A stretch of 64,000 nucleotides of DNA from Methanomassiliicoccales archaeon. GTDB taxonomy: Archaea > Thermoplasmatota > Thermoplasmata > Methanomassiliicoccales > JACIVX01. Position 1 is the stretch's first letter. Each line of letters starts with the position of its first letter. This document shows positions 1-8,492 of this stretch, one piece after another. The DNA is taken from positions 1 through 64,000 of the forward strand of contig JAWCLO010000005.1 in assembly GCA_038850735.1 (NCBI GenBank), given 5' to 3'. A program made the position numbers and the translations under genes. The notes under the pieces are model-generated. The model had not been told where the DNA came from and ran no database searches. It worked only from the letters and a program-made list of their open reading frames with translations.

Positions 1-191
1 GTCGAGACATCTACAACATTCCACTTCACAGTAATTTTTCGTCATTTCCCTCAAATGATCCTTAAAAGGTCATGTTGAAAAAAAAAGTCATGGTACTAGT
101 TACTTGGCTGGAAAACCAAGCGCATTGTGCTGATGAAAGGATAGAAAGTATATTGAATTCCATAATCATTCCCCAAATTCCCGGTGTGTCC

Positions 192-1403
192 ATGGTTACC
201 TTTCGGCCATTCAAAGGATACTTGCCAAATATTGATCCGACTGAATCCATATGCGATAGGGTTTCCCCTCCTTATGACGTAATTGACGAAAGATTAAGAA
301 TCGATTTGCAAAAGAAACCACTAAATATCGCGAGGATCACGCTTGGTAACAATAATGATAACTATGCTTTCGCACGCCAAGAACTTGATCGCTGGCTTGT
401 GGATAAGAAAATCATAGAAGATAAACTGGATTCTTTTTATTTGTATAAGCAGACATTTGACTATAACGGAAAAAAGGTCTGTAGGAAAGGCATTGTCGGA
501 TTATTAAGACTCGAGGATTATGCAACTGGGAACATTCTACCTCACGAAGAAACTGCATTGAGAGTGAAGGAGGATCGCTTTGCTTTGCTCAAAGTCACAG
601 AAGCCCACCTAGAATCCATACTCGGCGTTTACGGTGGTGACATTTCATTAGTGAATCGTGCTGAAGCGGTTGCTGAGACTATATGGAAATTTAATGATAG
701 TGAGGGAGTTGAGCACACATTTATGAGAATAAGTGATTGCCTTGCAATAAAGGATATCAGACAGAATTTTGACGGCAAGAAGATTCTCATTGCTGATGGA
801 CACCATAGATACGAGACTGCTCTTCGATACGCTCGCGAATGCGATAGCGAAGAGAGCAAGTACATACTCGCTACACTTGTAAGTTCAAATGATCAGGGAA
901 TGGTAGTTTTTCCAACTCATCGATTGATTTTTGGGGTAGGAGCAAACACATCAGAACTACTGGCTTCATTGAAACCAAAATTTGAAATCACATTGGTAGA
1001 CGATGCATCTAATCTCAAGAAGCGTGTTCTTCGATCGGAGGATCGTTGCATAGGGCTCATTTTACGCGATGGGAATTTGGCGGTTTTAAAACCAAAAAAT
1101 CTGCCAACAGACAGTCCGTTATGGGACATCGATGCATATGTGTTTCAAGAATATGTACTTAAGACTTTTGAAAAACTATCCTCATCTAGTGGCATCAAGA
1201 TCGAATACGAACACGATATCGAAGCTATTATCAGAGATGCAAAAGAAAAAGGATTTGATGTCGCAGCAATTCTAAAGCCTCCAACGCTGCAGCAGATCTG
1301 GAAGGTGGCGGAGAAGAATTGCAGAATGCCAAAAAAGACTACTTATTTTTGGCCAAAAATTTGGTCAGGTTTAGTAATTTACTTGATGAGAAACAAGTCT
1401 TGA
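192..1403 (+). CDS. DUF1015 family protein (COG4198-like)
   Basis: This is a full-length member of the widespread DUF1015 family, a soluble protein of uncertain biochemical function. The N-terminal FRPFKGYLPN and SPPYDVI motifs, a central ADGHHRYETALRY motif and the C-terminal ERMPxKxTYFxPK-type ending (here CRMPKKTTYFWPK) are all present. I start it at the ATG at 192, which gives 403 aa, because family members begin a few residues before the FxPFKG motif. A TATA-like AGTATATTG at 148-156 would place transcription start about 15 nt upstream. An ATG at 72 in the same frame would add 40 residues without family features. It is convergent with the channel gene downstream. The family call is confident; the function is unknown. 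Confidence 0.85.
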   Translation: MVTFRPFKGYLPNIDPTESICDRVSPPYDVIDERLRIDLQKKPLNIARITLGNNNDNYAFARQELDRWLVDKKIIEDKLDSFYLYKQTFDYNGKKVCRKGIVGLLRLEDYATGNILPHEETALRVKEDRFALLKVTEAHLESILGVYGGDISLVNRAEAVAETIWKFNDSEGVEHTFMRISDCLAIKDIRQNFDGKKILIADGHHRYETALRYARECDSEESKYILATLVSSNDQGMVVFPTHRLIFGVGANTSELLASLKPKFEITLVDDASNLKKRVLRSEDRCIGLILRDGNLAVLKPKNLPTDSPLWDIDAYVFQEYVLKTFEKLSSSSGIKIEYEHDIEAIIRDAKEKGFDVAAILKPPTLQQIWKVAEKNCRMPKKTTYFWPKIWSGLVIYLMRNKS

Positions 1404-1638
1404 TAAGGATTTCCCAGCCAGGCCGTGAAAGAAACTTGCGATCATAACTTGGCAGTAGATTTGGAGGATTGCGCTTGAAACTCAATCGATATATGAAGAA
1501 ACGAGAAGTTTGGACAAACAATCAAAGCTAAATCTTCATTGAATACGTTTTCAGATTCGTCATTATTAGTCACGGAATACAAGCATGGATACGACTAGCT
1601 GTTAAAGATACTGAGACGATGATCATAGAACGGTCAAT

Positions 1639-2538
1639 TTAGTCAAGGCCAAGTTTAACTTGACATGTCATATCCAGTGTCTTCTGTAGTTCAATAAATC
1701 TTTCGGGATTCTTCTTGAATGCCTCAGCACATTCTTCGCTACAGAAGTAAAAATTCTTCCCTCCATATTGTGCCACTCTAGACACCTTTGTTGGATCAAT
1801 CTCCGCTCCACAGACTGGATCTAGTTCGATACGTCTCGCTTTACTTACCATGATCCGAGCCCCCAATTCATGACAATGCACAACTTCATCCGCACCTGCT
1901 CTCCTTAACTTCAAGGTGTTTCGAGTGTCCTCAACTTCCGCTACCACATGCAGATTTGGATTGAGCATCTTAGCGGTCAGGACAACCATTACATTAGTCA
2001 TATCAGACATTGTTGCTAGAAGTGCCCTAGCTTCCTGGATATTTGCCCTAGTTAAAACCTCTTCATAAATTGCATCGCCCTCGATAACTGGTATTCCTTC
2101 TTCAACTAGAGAAGACACTTTTTCCTTGTTCTTTTCAATCACTATGTATTCTTCACCCCTTGCACCAAGCTGATCTGCAATTTGCTTACCAACGTGACCA
2201 TATCCACACACAATGAAGTGATTTTTCATTTTCGTTCGCCTCTCTGGCAAACCAAGCTCCTCTCTGATACCTTTACTTATAACTGTATCGAATAAAGATT
2301 GAAGGGCAACAATACCCGCTCCAATTCCTCCCACCATAACAATTGAGGCAATTATTCTACTCGGGCCAGTCGTTGGAACAAGGTCCCCATATCCGACCGT
2401 CGTCATGGTCACTAAGGTAAAATAGAGCGCCTCCGCAGGATTATGAACAGTTGGCTCGTAAAAAGTAAAACCAATTGTACCAATGAATAAGACTGCAATA
2501 AGCCCATAGAGGGAATAAAGCAGTCGACGGCGTTTCAG
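1639..2538 (-). CDS. Two-TM potassium-channel-like protein, RCK domain plus C-terminal YHS domain
   Basis: This is a membrane ion channel of the 2TM-pore-RCK type (MthK-like), 299 aa. Reading N to C: a basic start (KRRR), TM1 (about residues 8-25), a pore helix ending in the selectivity filter TVGYGD, TM2 (IASIVMVGGIGAGIVAL), then an RCK_N Rossmann domain with VCGYGHVGKQ. Instead of RCK_C there is a roughly 45-residue cysteine-rich segment (DPVCGAEIDP, then FYFCSEECAEAF) matching the YHS/TRASH-type metal-binding fold. The only codon that can start translation before TM1 is CTG at 2538, 6 nt after AAGGGGGG; a TAA lies just upstream. A GTG at 2412 would delete TM1 and half of the pore. The K+ channel family is clear; metal sensing is inference. 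Confidence 0.8.
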   Translation of the reverse strand: MKRRRLLYSLYGLIAVLFIGTIGFTFYEPTVHNPAEALYFTLVTMTTVGYGDLVPTTGPSRIIASIVMVGGIGAGIVALQSLFDTVISKGIREELGLPERRTKMKNHFIVCGYGHVGKQIADQLGARGEEYIVIEKNKEKVSSLVEEGIPVIEGDAIYEEVLTRANIQEARALLATMSDMTNVMVVLTAKMLNPNLHVVAEVEDTRNTLKLRRAGADEVVHCHELGARIMVSKARRIELDPVCGAEIDPTKVSRVAQYGGKNFYFCSEECAEAFKKNPERFIELQKTLDMTCQVKLGLD

Positions 2539-2544
2539 ATGTTG

Positions 2545-2552
2545 CCCCCCTT
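2545..2552 (-). promoter_or_regulatory. Shine-Dalgarno that implies a CTG start for the channel gene
   Basis: On the minus strand AAGGGGGG is followed by CAACAT and then CTG (2538-2536). The in-frame stop TAA directly precedes it (2553-2551), so translation must begin after this site. No ATG, GTG or TTG occurs between it and the pore region. Confidence 0.55.
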
Positions 2553-2637
2553 AGTTATAGCTGCATAAAACAGAGATTGAAGGATATTTAATTCTTACAC
2601 AAGCCCACATGCAAGCTCCTCAATAACTAGCGAATGG

Positions 2638-2730
2638 AGCCACTGGAGGGATTCGAACCCTCGACCTACGCCTTACCAAGGCGTCGCTATTTGGCGGCGC
2701 TCTTCTACGCTACCGCTAAGCCACAGTGGC
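2638..2730 (-). tRNA. tRNA-Thr (GGT) with an insertion/intron in the D arm
   Basis: Acceptor arms GCCACTG and CAGTGGC pair perfectly. The anticodon arm is ACGCC-TTGGTAA-GGCGT, giving anticodon GGT, and the T arm is GAGGG-TTCGAAT-CCCTC. The stretch between position 9 and the anticodon stem is 37 nt, whereas GCTTAGCGGTAGAGCG (16 nt) would be expected for an archaeal tRNA-Thr. About 21 nt near 2689-2709 are therefore extra, and I interpret them as a short intron in the D arm. Pairing of GCGG with CCGC with a TAG bulge resembles a bulge-helix-bulge, though less ideally than in the tRNA-Lys of this window. It lies upstream of and divergent from rqcH. Confidence 0.85.
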
Positions 2731-2805
2731 TTCAAGCCCTTCAATCAGGTCGACCTTCATAAAACTTTCCAAAAGCGAGCGCAACATTTTATCACACAAG
2801 CGCAT

Positions 2806-4737
2806 ATGGCTGCGATGATGAAAGAGGAATTAAGCACCTTTGACATCCTGGCCTTAGTCGTCGAGCTGCAGTCAGTTAAGGGAGGTTATATCGATAAAAT
2901 ATTTCACTGGGATAATAACAACTTTCTATTTCGGTTCAACGTTCCGGGGACAGGTAAAAAGGAAATAGTTTTATCAGAAGTTCGCTGGATTTATCTTGCA
3001 GGCGAAAGGCCAGAGCTTCCAGATACACCTACTCAGCTCGCTATGATGATGAGAAGACACCTCTCTGGTGGCCGGGTAACTTCTATATTCCAGAGAGACT
3101 TCGATCGTATCATTGTCATTGAAATTCAAAAAGAGAAAAAATATAGACTGATCTTCGAGCTCTTCAGGGATGGTAATCTCATAATCGCGGACGAGGAAAA
3201 GATCCTCATCGCTTTATACTCGAGAAGATGGAAGCACCGCGAGATTAGGCCCGGTATCGATTATAAGTTTCCGCCTGAGAGATTCAATCCATTAGAGGCC
3301 GACTTTGATAAGTTTGTTAAGCTGATGGTGGCATCCAAATCCGATGCCGTAAGGACGCTAGCTACAATGATAAACCTTGGAGGCCAGTATGCAGAAGAGG
3401 TTTGCACCCGAGCCGGTATCGATAAGAGCGCCAAGCCTTCCTCGATGAATGAAGATGAATTGAAAAGGATTTACGGCCAAATGCGAGAATTGATCGACGC
3501 TGTCCGACTTCAGCCCGACCCCGTGGTTATTTATGACGGAGAAGCACCAGTAGATGTTACCCCGATAAGATTGCTGATTTATTCAAACCTCAAAACTGAA
3601 AGACATGAATCGTTTTCTCTAGCGCTCGATCGATTCCTCAAGACAAAAAAAGACATTTCTTCTCCAGCGATTGATGGAGAATTCCAAAGACTTGAGAGAC
3701 AATTGGATCAGCAGCGCCAGTCGGTCTTGGAATTGGAAAAAAAGGCGAATGAATTTATTCAGAAAGCGGAAATGCTTTACATGAATTATCAATACGTAAA
3801 TAATGTCCTTTCGTTGCTCAAGGAAAAGTCTTCTAAAATGAAATGGGATGAGATTTCTACATTTGCCAGATCTTTGCCGAACGTAAAGTCAATTGATCCT
3901 GCGACCCACACCATCGAAATAAACGTTGATGAAATAGCTGTCAAGTTGGATTATCTCAAGACGCTGGAGGAAAACGCAAATTATATGTATCAAGAAGCGA
4001 AAAAAATGAGAGACAAGATCGAAGGCGCGAAAGTGGCTTTGGCAGAGACAGAAAAACTTATTGCTGAGCGCAAGTCAAAAACAGGCGAATTGGCAGCGGA
4101 AAAAAAGAAAAGAAAAACTAAAGATTTCTGGTTTGAAAGATACAAGTGGTTCTTTACTTCCGAGGGAAAATTAGTGATTGCTGGCAGGGACGCGAGGACA
4201 AATGAGCAACTGGTGAAGAAACACATGACGCCAGCAGATAGGTATGTCCATGCTGACATTCACGGAGCGCCCAGTGTTGTAATTAAAGAGGGAGCGCATG
4301 CGACTGATGATGAAATGAGAGAAGCGGGCATTTTTGCCGTTTCACATTCCAAAGCGTGGAAAGCAGGAGTTGGCGAGGGTAGTGCATATTGGGTATTGCC
4401 AGATCAAGTATCGAAAACTCCCGAAGCTGGCGAATTTGTTCCCAGGGGCGCTTTCATTATCCGGGGCAAGAGAAACTACATGCAACATCTTCCAGTTGAA
4501 CTCGCTGTTGGCGAAATCATATACGAAGGCGAAAGAAAAGTCATGTGTGCGCCCCGCACAGCCATGGAGAAGCAAGCGGAAAGATTCGTCGTCATAGCAC
4601 CTGGGAGCATAAGCAGGGATCGCTTTTCCGCAGCGATGTCGGACATTTTAGAAGTGCCAGAAGAAGAAGTCTCAAGAATACTCCCCCCTGGCAACATCTC
4701 GATTGTTGAGAGAAAAAATTTGGAAATTGATATATGA
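2806..4737 (+). CDS. rqcH: Ribosome quality control protein RqcH/Rqc2 (NEMF, NFACT family)
   Basis: This is the archaeal homologue of Rqc2/NEMF/RqcH, which binds 50S subunits carrying stalled peptidyl-tRNA and supports C-terminal tailing with alanine. The 643-aa protein has the NFACT-N domain (about 1-180, including MMMRRHLSGG and RLIFELFRDGN), an HhH-like middle (VCTRAGID), a long coiled coil (about 280-430) and the NFACT-R domain (WFERYKWFFTSEGKLVIAGR to the ADIHGAPSVVIK motif). The predicted start MAAMMKEELSTF could also be the ATG two or three codons further on. It sits alone between two tRNA genes on the opposite strand. Length and domain order are typical of archaeal members. Confidence 0.93.
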   Translation: MAAMMKEELSTFDILALVVELQSVKGGYIDKIFHWDNNNFLFRFNVPGTGKKEIVLSEVRWIYLAGERPELPDTPTQLAMMMRRHLSGGRVTSIFQRDFDRIIVIEIQKEKKYRLIFELFRDGNLIIADEEKILIALYSRRWKHREIRPGIDYKFPPERFNPLEADFDKFVKLMVASKSDAVRTLATMINLGGQYAEEVCTRAGIDKSAKPSSMNEDELKRIYGQMRELIDAVRLQPDPVVIYDGEAPVDVTPIRLLIYSNLKTERHESFSLALDRFLKTKKDISSPAIDGEFQRLERQLDQQRQSVLELEKKANEFIQKAEMLYMNYQYVNNVLSLLKEKSSKMKWDEISTFARSLPNVKSIDPATHTIEINVDEIAVKLDYLKTLEENANYMYQEAKKMRDKIEGAKVALAETEKLIAERKSKTGELAAEKKKRKTKDFWFERYKWFFTSEGKLVIAGRDARTNEQLVKKHMTPADRYVHADIHGAPSVVIKEGAHATDDEMREAGIFAVSHSKAWKAGVGEGSAYWVLPDQVSKTPEAGEFVPRGAFIIRGKRNYMQHLPVELAVGEIIYEGERKVMCAPRTAMEKQAERFVVIAPGSISRDRFSAAMSDILEVPEEEVSRILPPGNISIVERKNLEIDI

Positions 4738-4740
4738 GAG

Positions 4741-4814
4741 TGCCCGAGCCGGAATTCGAATCCGGGTCTGGAGGTCCGCAGCCTCCTAGGATATCCAAGC
4801 TACCCCACTCGGGC
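4741..4814 (-). tRNA. tRNA-Arg (GCG)
   Basis: On the minus strand acceptor arms GCCCGAG and CTCGGGC pair over 7 bp. The D arm is GGGTAGCTTGGATATCC, the anticodon arm GGAGG-CTGCGGA-CCTCC gives anticodon GCG, and the T arm is CCGGA-TTCGAAT-TCCGG. The gene is uninterrupted and CCA is not encoded. Its 3' end lies 3 nt from the stop codon of rqcH, which is transcribed convergently. Confidence 0.92.
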
Positions 4815-4859
4815 ATCTTTTTCTCGGTATATCCCTCCACCCTTTAATTCCCTTTCTGC

Positions 4860-5714
4860 TCAATAGGTCGTAGTCATATCAATCCTGCCCTTCTTCCGCG
4901 CAACGTAATCAGCATATCTAAAAATCAGATTTGACAAAGACAAGAAGAATAAGAAGGATACAAAAAGCAAGATAAGAATTTCCAGTTCCGAAAAACCGGA
5001 CAATCCACTTATCATTGCAGTCTCGGGGACAAGGGATCTCCTCAGAATTTCAAGCCAGTACGTAAGAGGTATGGCAAGTGCGACAGACTGCCCCCACGAA
5101 GGTAAAACCGTTAAAGGAAAGATGACCCCACAAAATAGATAGAAAACACCGGCAACACCTTCATTTATCCCTGCTCCGTGCCTAGCTGTTATAAGAGAGA
5201 TACCTGCAAGTGCGATACCAATTGTGCAGATACACAGCAAACCTACGAAAATAGCTAGCAGAAGCATGGGCCAATTAATTTCGTGAAAACTTATAGGCAA
5301 TCCGAGCACCAAAATCCCAAAGGCCAGAGTTATAAGGATAGCCACGGTCGTTGTAACGATCTTTGTCACGCCCCGACCGATCAAATACGCCTTGAAATTC
5401 ACTGGGGCGATGTAGATATGCCTCAGCGTCTGATAGTGCTCCCTATCCTCATGAATCACCCAAGTTATTCCCATTAAAACTTGCGCAACATACATGTAAA
5501 ATGCATTCCCGATGAACATGTACGAAAAAAGAGCAGGCTCAGCGCTTGTTGACTTGAGAACGATAAGATACATGAAGACCAGGATCAAGGTTGCCATTAT
5601 TGGTCTTATGATAGAGTAAATAATGAAAACAATCGGATTTGTCCAATTGGATTCCATTTCCCATCCTAGCCAAGCAGCCCATTTAATCGTCCTCATATTT
5701 TCAATCATTGCCAT
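4860..5714 (-). CDS. ABC-2 type transporter permease (second subunit)
   Basis: This is an integral membrane subunit of an ABC exporter of the ABC-2 (DrrB/NodJ-like) family. It has about six hydrophobic segments (for example IVFIIYSIIRPIMATLILVF and LLLAIFVGLLCICTIGIALA) and the short helix region HEDREHYQTLRHIYIAPVN typical of the family. The start region overlaps the previous permease: ATG at 5714, with another ATG at 5708 forming an ATGA overlap with its stop. It is the last gene of a three-gene operon with a second permease and the ATPase. The substrate cannot be read from the sequence; lipids, drugs or polysaccharides are possible for this family. Confidence 0.85.
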   Translation of the reverse strand: MAMIENMRTIKWAAWLGWEMESNWTNPIVFIIYSIIRPIMATLILVFMYLIVLKSTSAEPALFSYMFIGNAFYMYVAQVLMGITWVIHEDREHYQTLRHIYIAPVNFKAYLIGRGVTKIVTTTVAILITLAFGILVLGLPISFHEINWPMLLLAIFVGLLCICTIGIALAGISLITARHGAGINEGVAGVFYLFCGVIFPLTVLPSWGQSVALAIPLTYWLEILRRSLVPETAMISGLSGFSELEILILLFVSFLFFLSLSNLIFRYADYVARKKGRIDMTTTY

Positions 5715-6520
5715 CGGAGTGTCAGCCTCCCCTCCCTTTTGCTGAGGTTCTCCATGAAGTCAAGCGCGATCTTTGCGCCGATGATGAAAGCGATTGTTAG
5801 CACACAAAGTATGGCAATTTCAATGTCGATCGAAAGAAATCCCATGGTATCCTGACCATTGAAAATTAGTTGCCGCATCGCATCGAGTCCGATCGTAATT
5901 GGAATGATTGATGCAAGGGCTGCAACCCAAAACCCCAAGACCCTTACAGGAAAATAGAAACCAGAAACCAAGTAAATTGGCTCTTGGAAAATGCTAGAGA
6001 GGTGCCACACCCCTCTGCCGTAGAGCAAATATAGAGACGAGAACATCGCACCCATGCCATATAGGGCGACAAGCGTGAGAAAGAAAACGGCGACGAGTTT
6101 CATTGGCGAAATTATTTCTATTTCGACATTGAAGACAACGAATCCGAGAGCCAGAGTAGAAATTGCTCGGAGAGTTGTGGAAAACATCCCTCCCAGTGCC
6201 ATACCAGCGAGAACAGACATTCGAGACATTGGCGCAGCAAGATAAAGTTGGAGATTTCCCACTTCCTTCTCCCAATAAAACTGGGCAGCCATGCTCCACA
6301 AAACGTTGATCCAGTACGCTGTCATCGCTCCTCCCAGAATCACGAAACCGATGAACACTGATGGAGCGCCCAAAGCTTTGTAGTAGAATACGAAGGCCGC
6401 AATCCCAAGGAGTGGCAGAAATATGTCGAAGAACAACCAACTCGGTTCCCTGAGAGACCCAACGATTCTAGGGTAGGCTCTTCCAATGATCGCGCGAAGA
6501 TTCAGACGCCAATCAATCAT
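5705..6520 (-). CDS. ABC-2 type transporter permease (first subunit)
   Basis: This 271-aa membrane protein has about six transmembrane helices and the coupling-helix-like segment EKEVGNLQLYLAAPMSRMS, which corresponds to EREGTLELLLATPVSR in ABC-2 permeases. Its ATG overlaps the ATPase stop codon by 4 nt (6517-6520), indicating translational coupling, and its end overlaps the second permease. The operon therefore encodes a heterodimeric membrane domain served by one ATPase. The family call is strong; the substrate is unknown. Confidence 0.87.
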   Translation of the reverse strand: MIDWRLNLRAIIGRAYPRIVGSLREPSWLFFDIFLPLLGIAAFVFYYKALGAPSVFIGFVILGGAMTAYWINVLWSMAAQFYWEKEVGNLQLYLAAPMSRMSVLAGMALGGMFSTTLRAISTLALGFVVFNVEIEIISPMKLVAVFFLTLVALYGMGAMFSSLYLLYGRGVWHLSSIFQEPIYLVSGFYFPVRVLGFWVAALASIIPITIGLDAMRQLIFNGQDTMGFLSIDIEIAILCVLTIAFIIGAKIALDFMENLSKREGRLTLRWQ

Positions 6521-7482
6521 TCTAAACCTCTTCCAACGAGCCTAATAAAAACATCTTCAAGGGTTGGCTCAGTTTTTTGAAAGGATAATACTCGAGCCCC
6601 ATTTTCCGCAAGTCTCTGAATAACTTCTGCAAGGACGCCTTCGTCCTCCGCAACCACTTTTACCCTTTGGTGATTCTCAACAACCTCGCCGCTCACTCCT
6701 CTCACACCATTGACGTTCTTGATCGATTCAAAATCGATAACATTCGCTAGTTCTACGGTGAACACTGCATCTTTGTAAATCTGCTTTTTTAGATTGATTG
6801 GCGTGTCGCAAGCGAGGATGCGCCCTCGGTCAATGATCGCAACACGATCGCATAGCTCCTCAGCTTCCATCATATAATGAGTTGTAATAAGCGCAGTCTT
6901 TCCACGTTGTCCCTTGACCCATTTTCTTATATATTCTCTTATCGTCCTGCTGGAATTGACATCGAGCCCCAGAGTAGGCTCATCAAGAAAAATTAGATCC
7001 GGATCTGTTACGAAGCCCCGCGCAACATTCATTCTCTGTCGCTGGCCAGTAGAAATCGTCCTCACCTTTGCATTCGCCTTTTCAGCAAGAGAGAAAGCAT
7101 CGAGCAGTTTATCAATCCTTTTTCTGGCTATATTTCCCGGCACACCGTAAAACTGCGAAAACATCCACAGGTTTTCTTTAACTGTCAATAGCCCATATCC
7201 TGAAACCTCTCCTCCTGATACCATGTTGATTCGTCGCCTAATCTCGTCGGCTTCTTTATCAACATCGTGTCCCAGCACGAAAGCTTTTCCTGAGGTGGGA
7301 AGCAAGAGAGTCGCAAGTATCTTGATCAACGTTGTCTTACCAGCACCATTCGGACCAAGCAGTCCGAATAGCTCCCCTTCTCTTACCTCGAGATCAATCT
7401 TATCTAGTGCTATAATCTCGTGTTCCGAAGCAACTTTCTTAAATTTGCGAGTAAGAGATCTACATTCAATAGCATTATTCAT
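6517..7482 (-). CDS. ABC transporter ATP-binding protein (DrrA-like)
   Basis: This is the nucleotide-binding subunit (321 aa) of the exporter encoded with the two downstream permeases. Walker A is GPNGAGKTT, the signature region is STGQRQRMNVARG and Walker B is LIFLDEPTLGLD, followed by the H-loop TTHYMMEAEELCD. The C-terminal 80 residues after IDRGRILACDTP form the extra domain usual in DrrA/CcmA-type exporters, ending EPTLEDVFIRLVGRGLE. This is the first gene of the operon. TATA-like sequences lie in the short gap to the eS17 gene, but none is decisive. Confidence 0.93.
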   Translation of the reverse strand: MNNAIECRSLTRKFKKVASEHEIIALDKIDLEVREGELFGLLGPNGAGKTTLIKILATLLLPTSGKAFVLGHDVDKEADEIRRRINMVSGGEVSGYGLLTVKENLWMFSQFYGVPGNIARKRIDKLLDAFSLAEKANAKVRTISTGQRQRMNVARGFVTDPDLIFLDEPTLGLDVNSSRTIREYIRKWVKGQRGKTALITTHYMMEAEELCDRVAIIDRGRILACDTPINLKKQIYKDAVFTVELANVIDFESIKNVNGVRGVSGEVVENHQRVKVVAEDEGVLAEVIQRLAENGARVLSFQKTEPTLEDVFIRLVGRGLE

Positions 7483-7524
7483 TATCGGCCGAGAGAAGAT
7501 AGTGAATAGAGAAAAATCTATCGC

Positions 7525-7716
7525 TCACTTTGCAATTTGTTGCCAGTAGCGAGTCACGTACCCTGCGACCCTATTGCGAATAGTCGGAGAGTAAACATCG
7601 GTGAGCTTTTCAACGAGCTCTTTGTTGTGCTCGAAATCGTCATTGAATGCTTTTGGATACTTCTTCACAAGCTCCAGCGCTACCCTCTTGATATATGTAG
7701 GTCTTATTTTTCCCAT
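7525..7716 (-). CDS. rps17e: 30S ribosomal protein eS17
   Basis: This small basic ribosomal protein (63 aa) begins [16 protein letters not shown], the conserved N-terminus of archaeal and eukaryotic eS17, and keeps FNDDFEHNK and [15 protein letters not shown] chose the ATG at 7716 because it gives the family N-terminus and follows GGTG at Shine-Dalgarno distance; a GTG two codons upstream is possible. It stands alone between the ABC exporter and thyX, all on the minus strand. Confidence 0.95.
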   Translation of the reverse strand: MGKIRPTYIKRVALELVKKYPKAFNDDFEHNKELVEKLTDVYSPTIRNRVAGYVTRYWQQIAK

Positions 7717-7750
7717 GGCCACACCGGTGGCAATCGGTTAAGCCCTAGGG

Positions 7751-8431
7751 TTATTTAAGTCTTTTCAACTCCTCCCTCCGTGGCTTACCACAACTGAACT
7801 GCCCTTCGGGACAAGGGCCTCTGACGCATGGTGGTCCCGCGTTCTCAAAGATCACGGGGGAGACCTTCTTCACCTCCGCGAGCATTCTATCAGCGACTTC
7901 TCTTATTTCCCATTGGGCCCTGTTGCAGCATCTGAGCGAAAAGAAATGAAATAGTTCCCTTGCGTTCATTGTGACAGTAATATTCGTCGTACACGCATTA
8001 GGAAGTACGTATCTTGCATCTTCCACATCCACCTTGTCACACAATTCCGAATAGATCTTCCATATCTCATCCATGAGATTCCTGAATTTCTTGTTCAAAT
8101 CCGTATCTGCAATAATGCTCGGCGGGATCACGTAATCTGCTTGCTTCATAGAAACATATCTTTGGCTTTGCTGAGAGTATGATGCGATTCTATGCCTAAC
8201 GAGCTGATGAGTTAGCGCCCTCGACACGCCCTCAAGGCTGAATGTGTAATAAGCGTGTTCAATGACTGAGTGGTGGCCCATGCCCACGACCTTTGGGATG
8301 ATCTTGTTCGGAGTCGCTTCAGCCATTGTTTCCAACAAGTCACTTGCTGGTCTCTCTGAATAGCATGATTGGGCAGCCGCTGCGCACAATTTTTCCGCGT
8401 CTTTCGTGTAAGAAAGGAGTTTAACCTTCAT
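7751..8431 (-). CDS. thyX: FAD-dependent thymidylate synthase ThyX
   Basis: ThyX converts dUMP to dTMP using methylene-tetrahydrofolate and reduced FAD. The signature RHRIASYSQQSQRYV (RHR-x7-S motif plus SQRY) is intact, as are HHSVIEHAYYTFSLEGVSRA and the C-terminal RCCNRAQWEIREVADRM segment. The extreme C-terminus is unusually rich in cysteines (PPCVRGPCPEGQFSCG), which could bind metal; this is an observation. I start at the ATG at 8431 (226 aa); a TTG at 8443 is also in frame. It is the cell's candidate source of thymidylate in this window; no thyA is seen here. Confidence 0.94.
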   Translation of the reverse strand: MKVKLLSYTKDAEKLCAAAAQSCYSERPASDLLETMAEATPNKIIPKVVGMGHHSVIEHAYYTFSLEGVSRALTHQLVRHRIASYSQQSQRYVSMKQADYVIPPSIIADTDLNKKFRNLMDEIWKIYSELCDKVDVEDARYVLPNACTTNITVTMNARELFHFFSLRCCNRAQWEIREVADRMLAEVKKVSPVIFENAGPPCVRGPCPEGQFSCGKPRREELKRLK

Positions 8432-8492
8432 CAGCTCTCTCAACCTATTGGTTCAAATGCATTGAAGAGAATATATTTTTTCAGATGTTTTT

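Noticed and set aside
1639-2412. Reading the channel gene as a soluble protein starting at GTG 2412
   Set aside because: The upstream codons encode an uninterrupted TM helix and pore segment ending in the selectivity filter, so the gene must start earlier.
2806-4737. Functional link between rqcH and the adjacent tRNA-Thr (as in eukaryotic Ala/Thr tails)
   Set aside because: Adjacency of a tRNA gene is weak evidence and the tRNA is on the other strand with its own promoter; no sequence feature supports a link.
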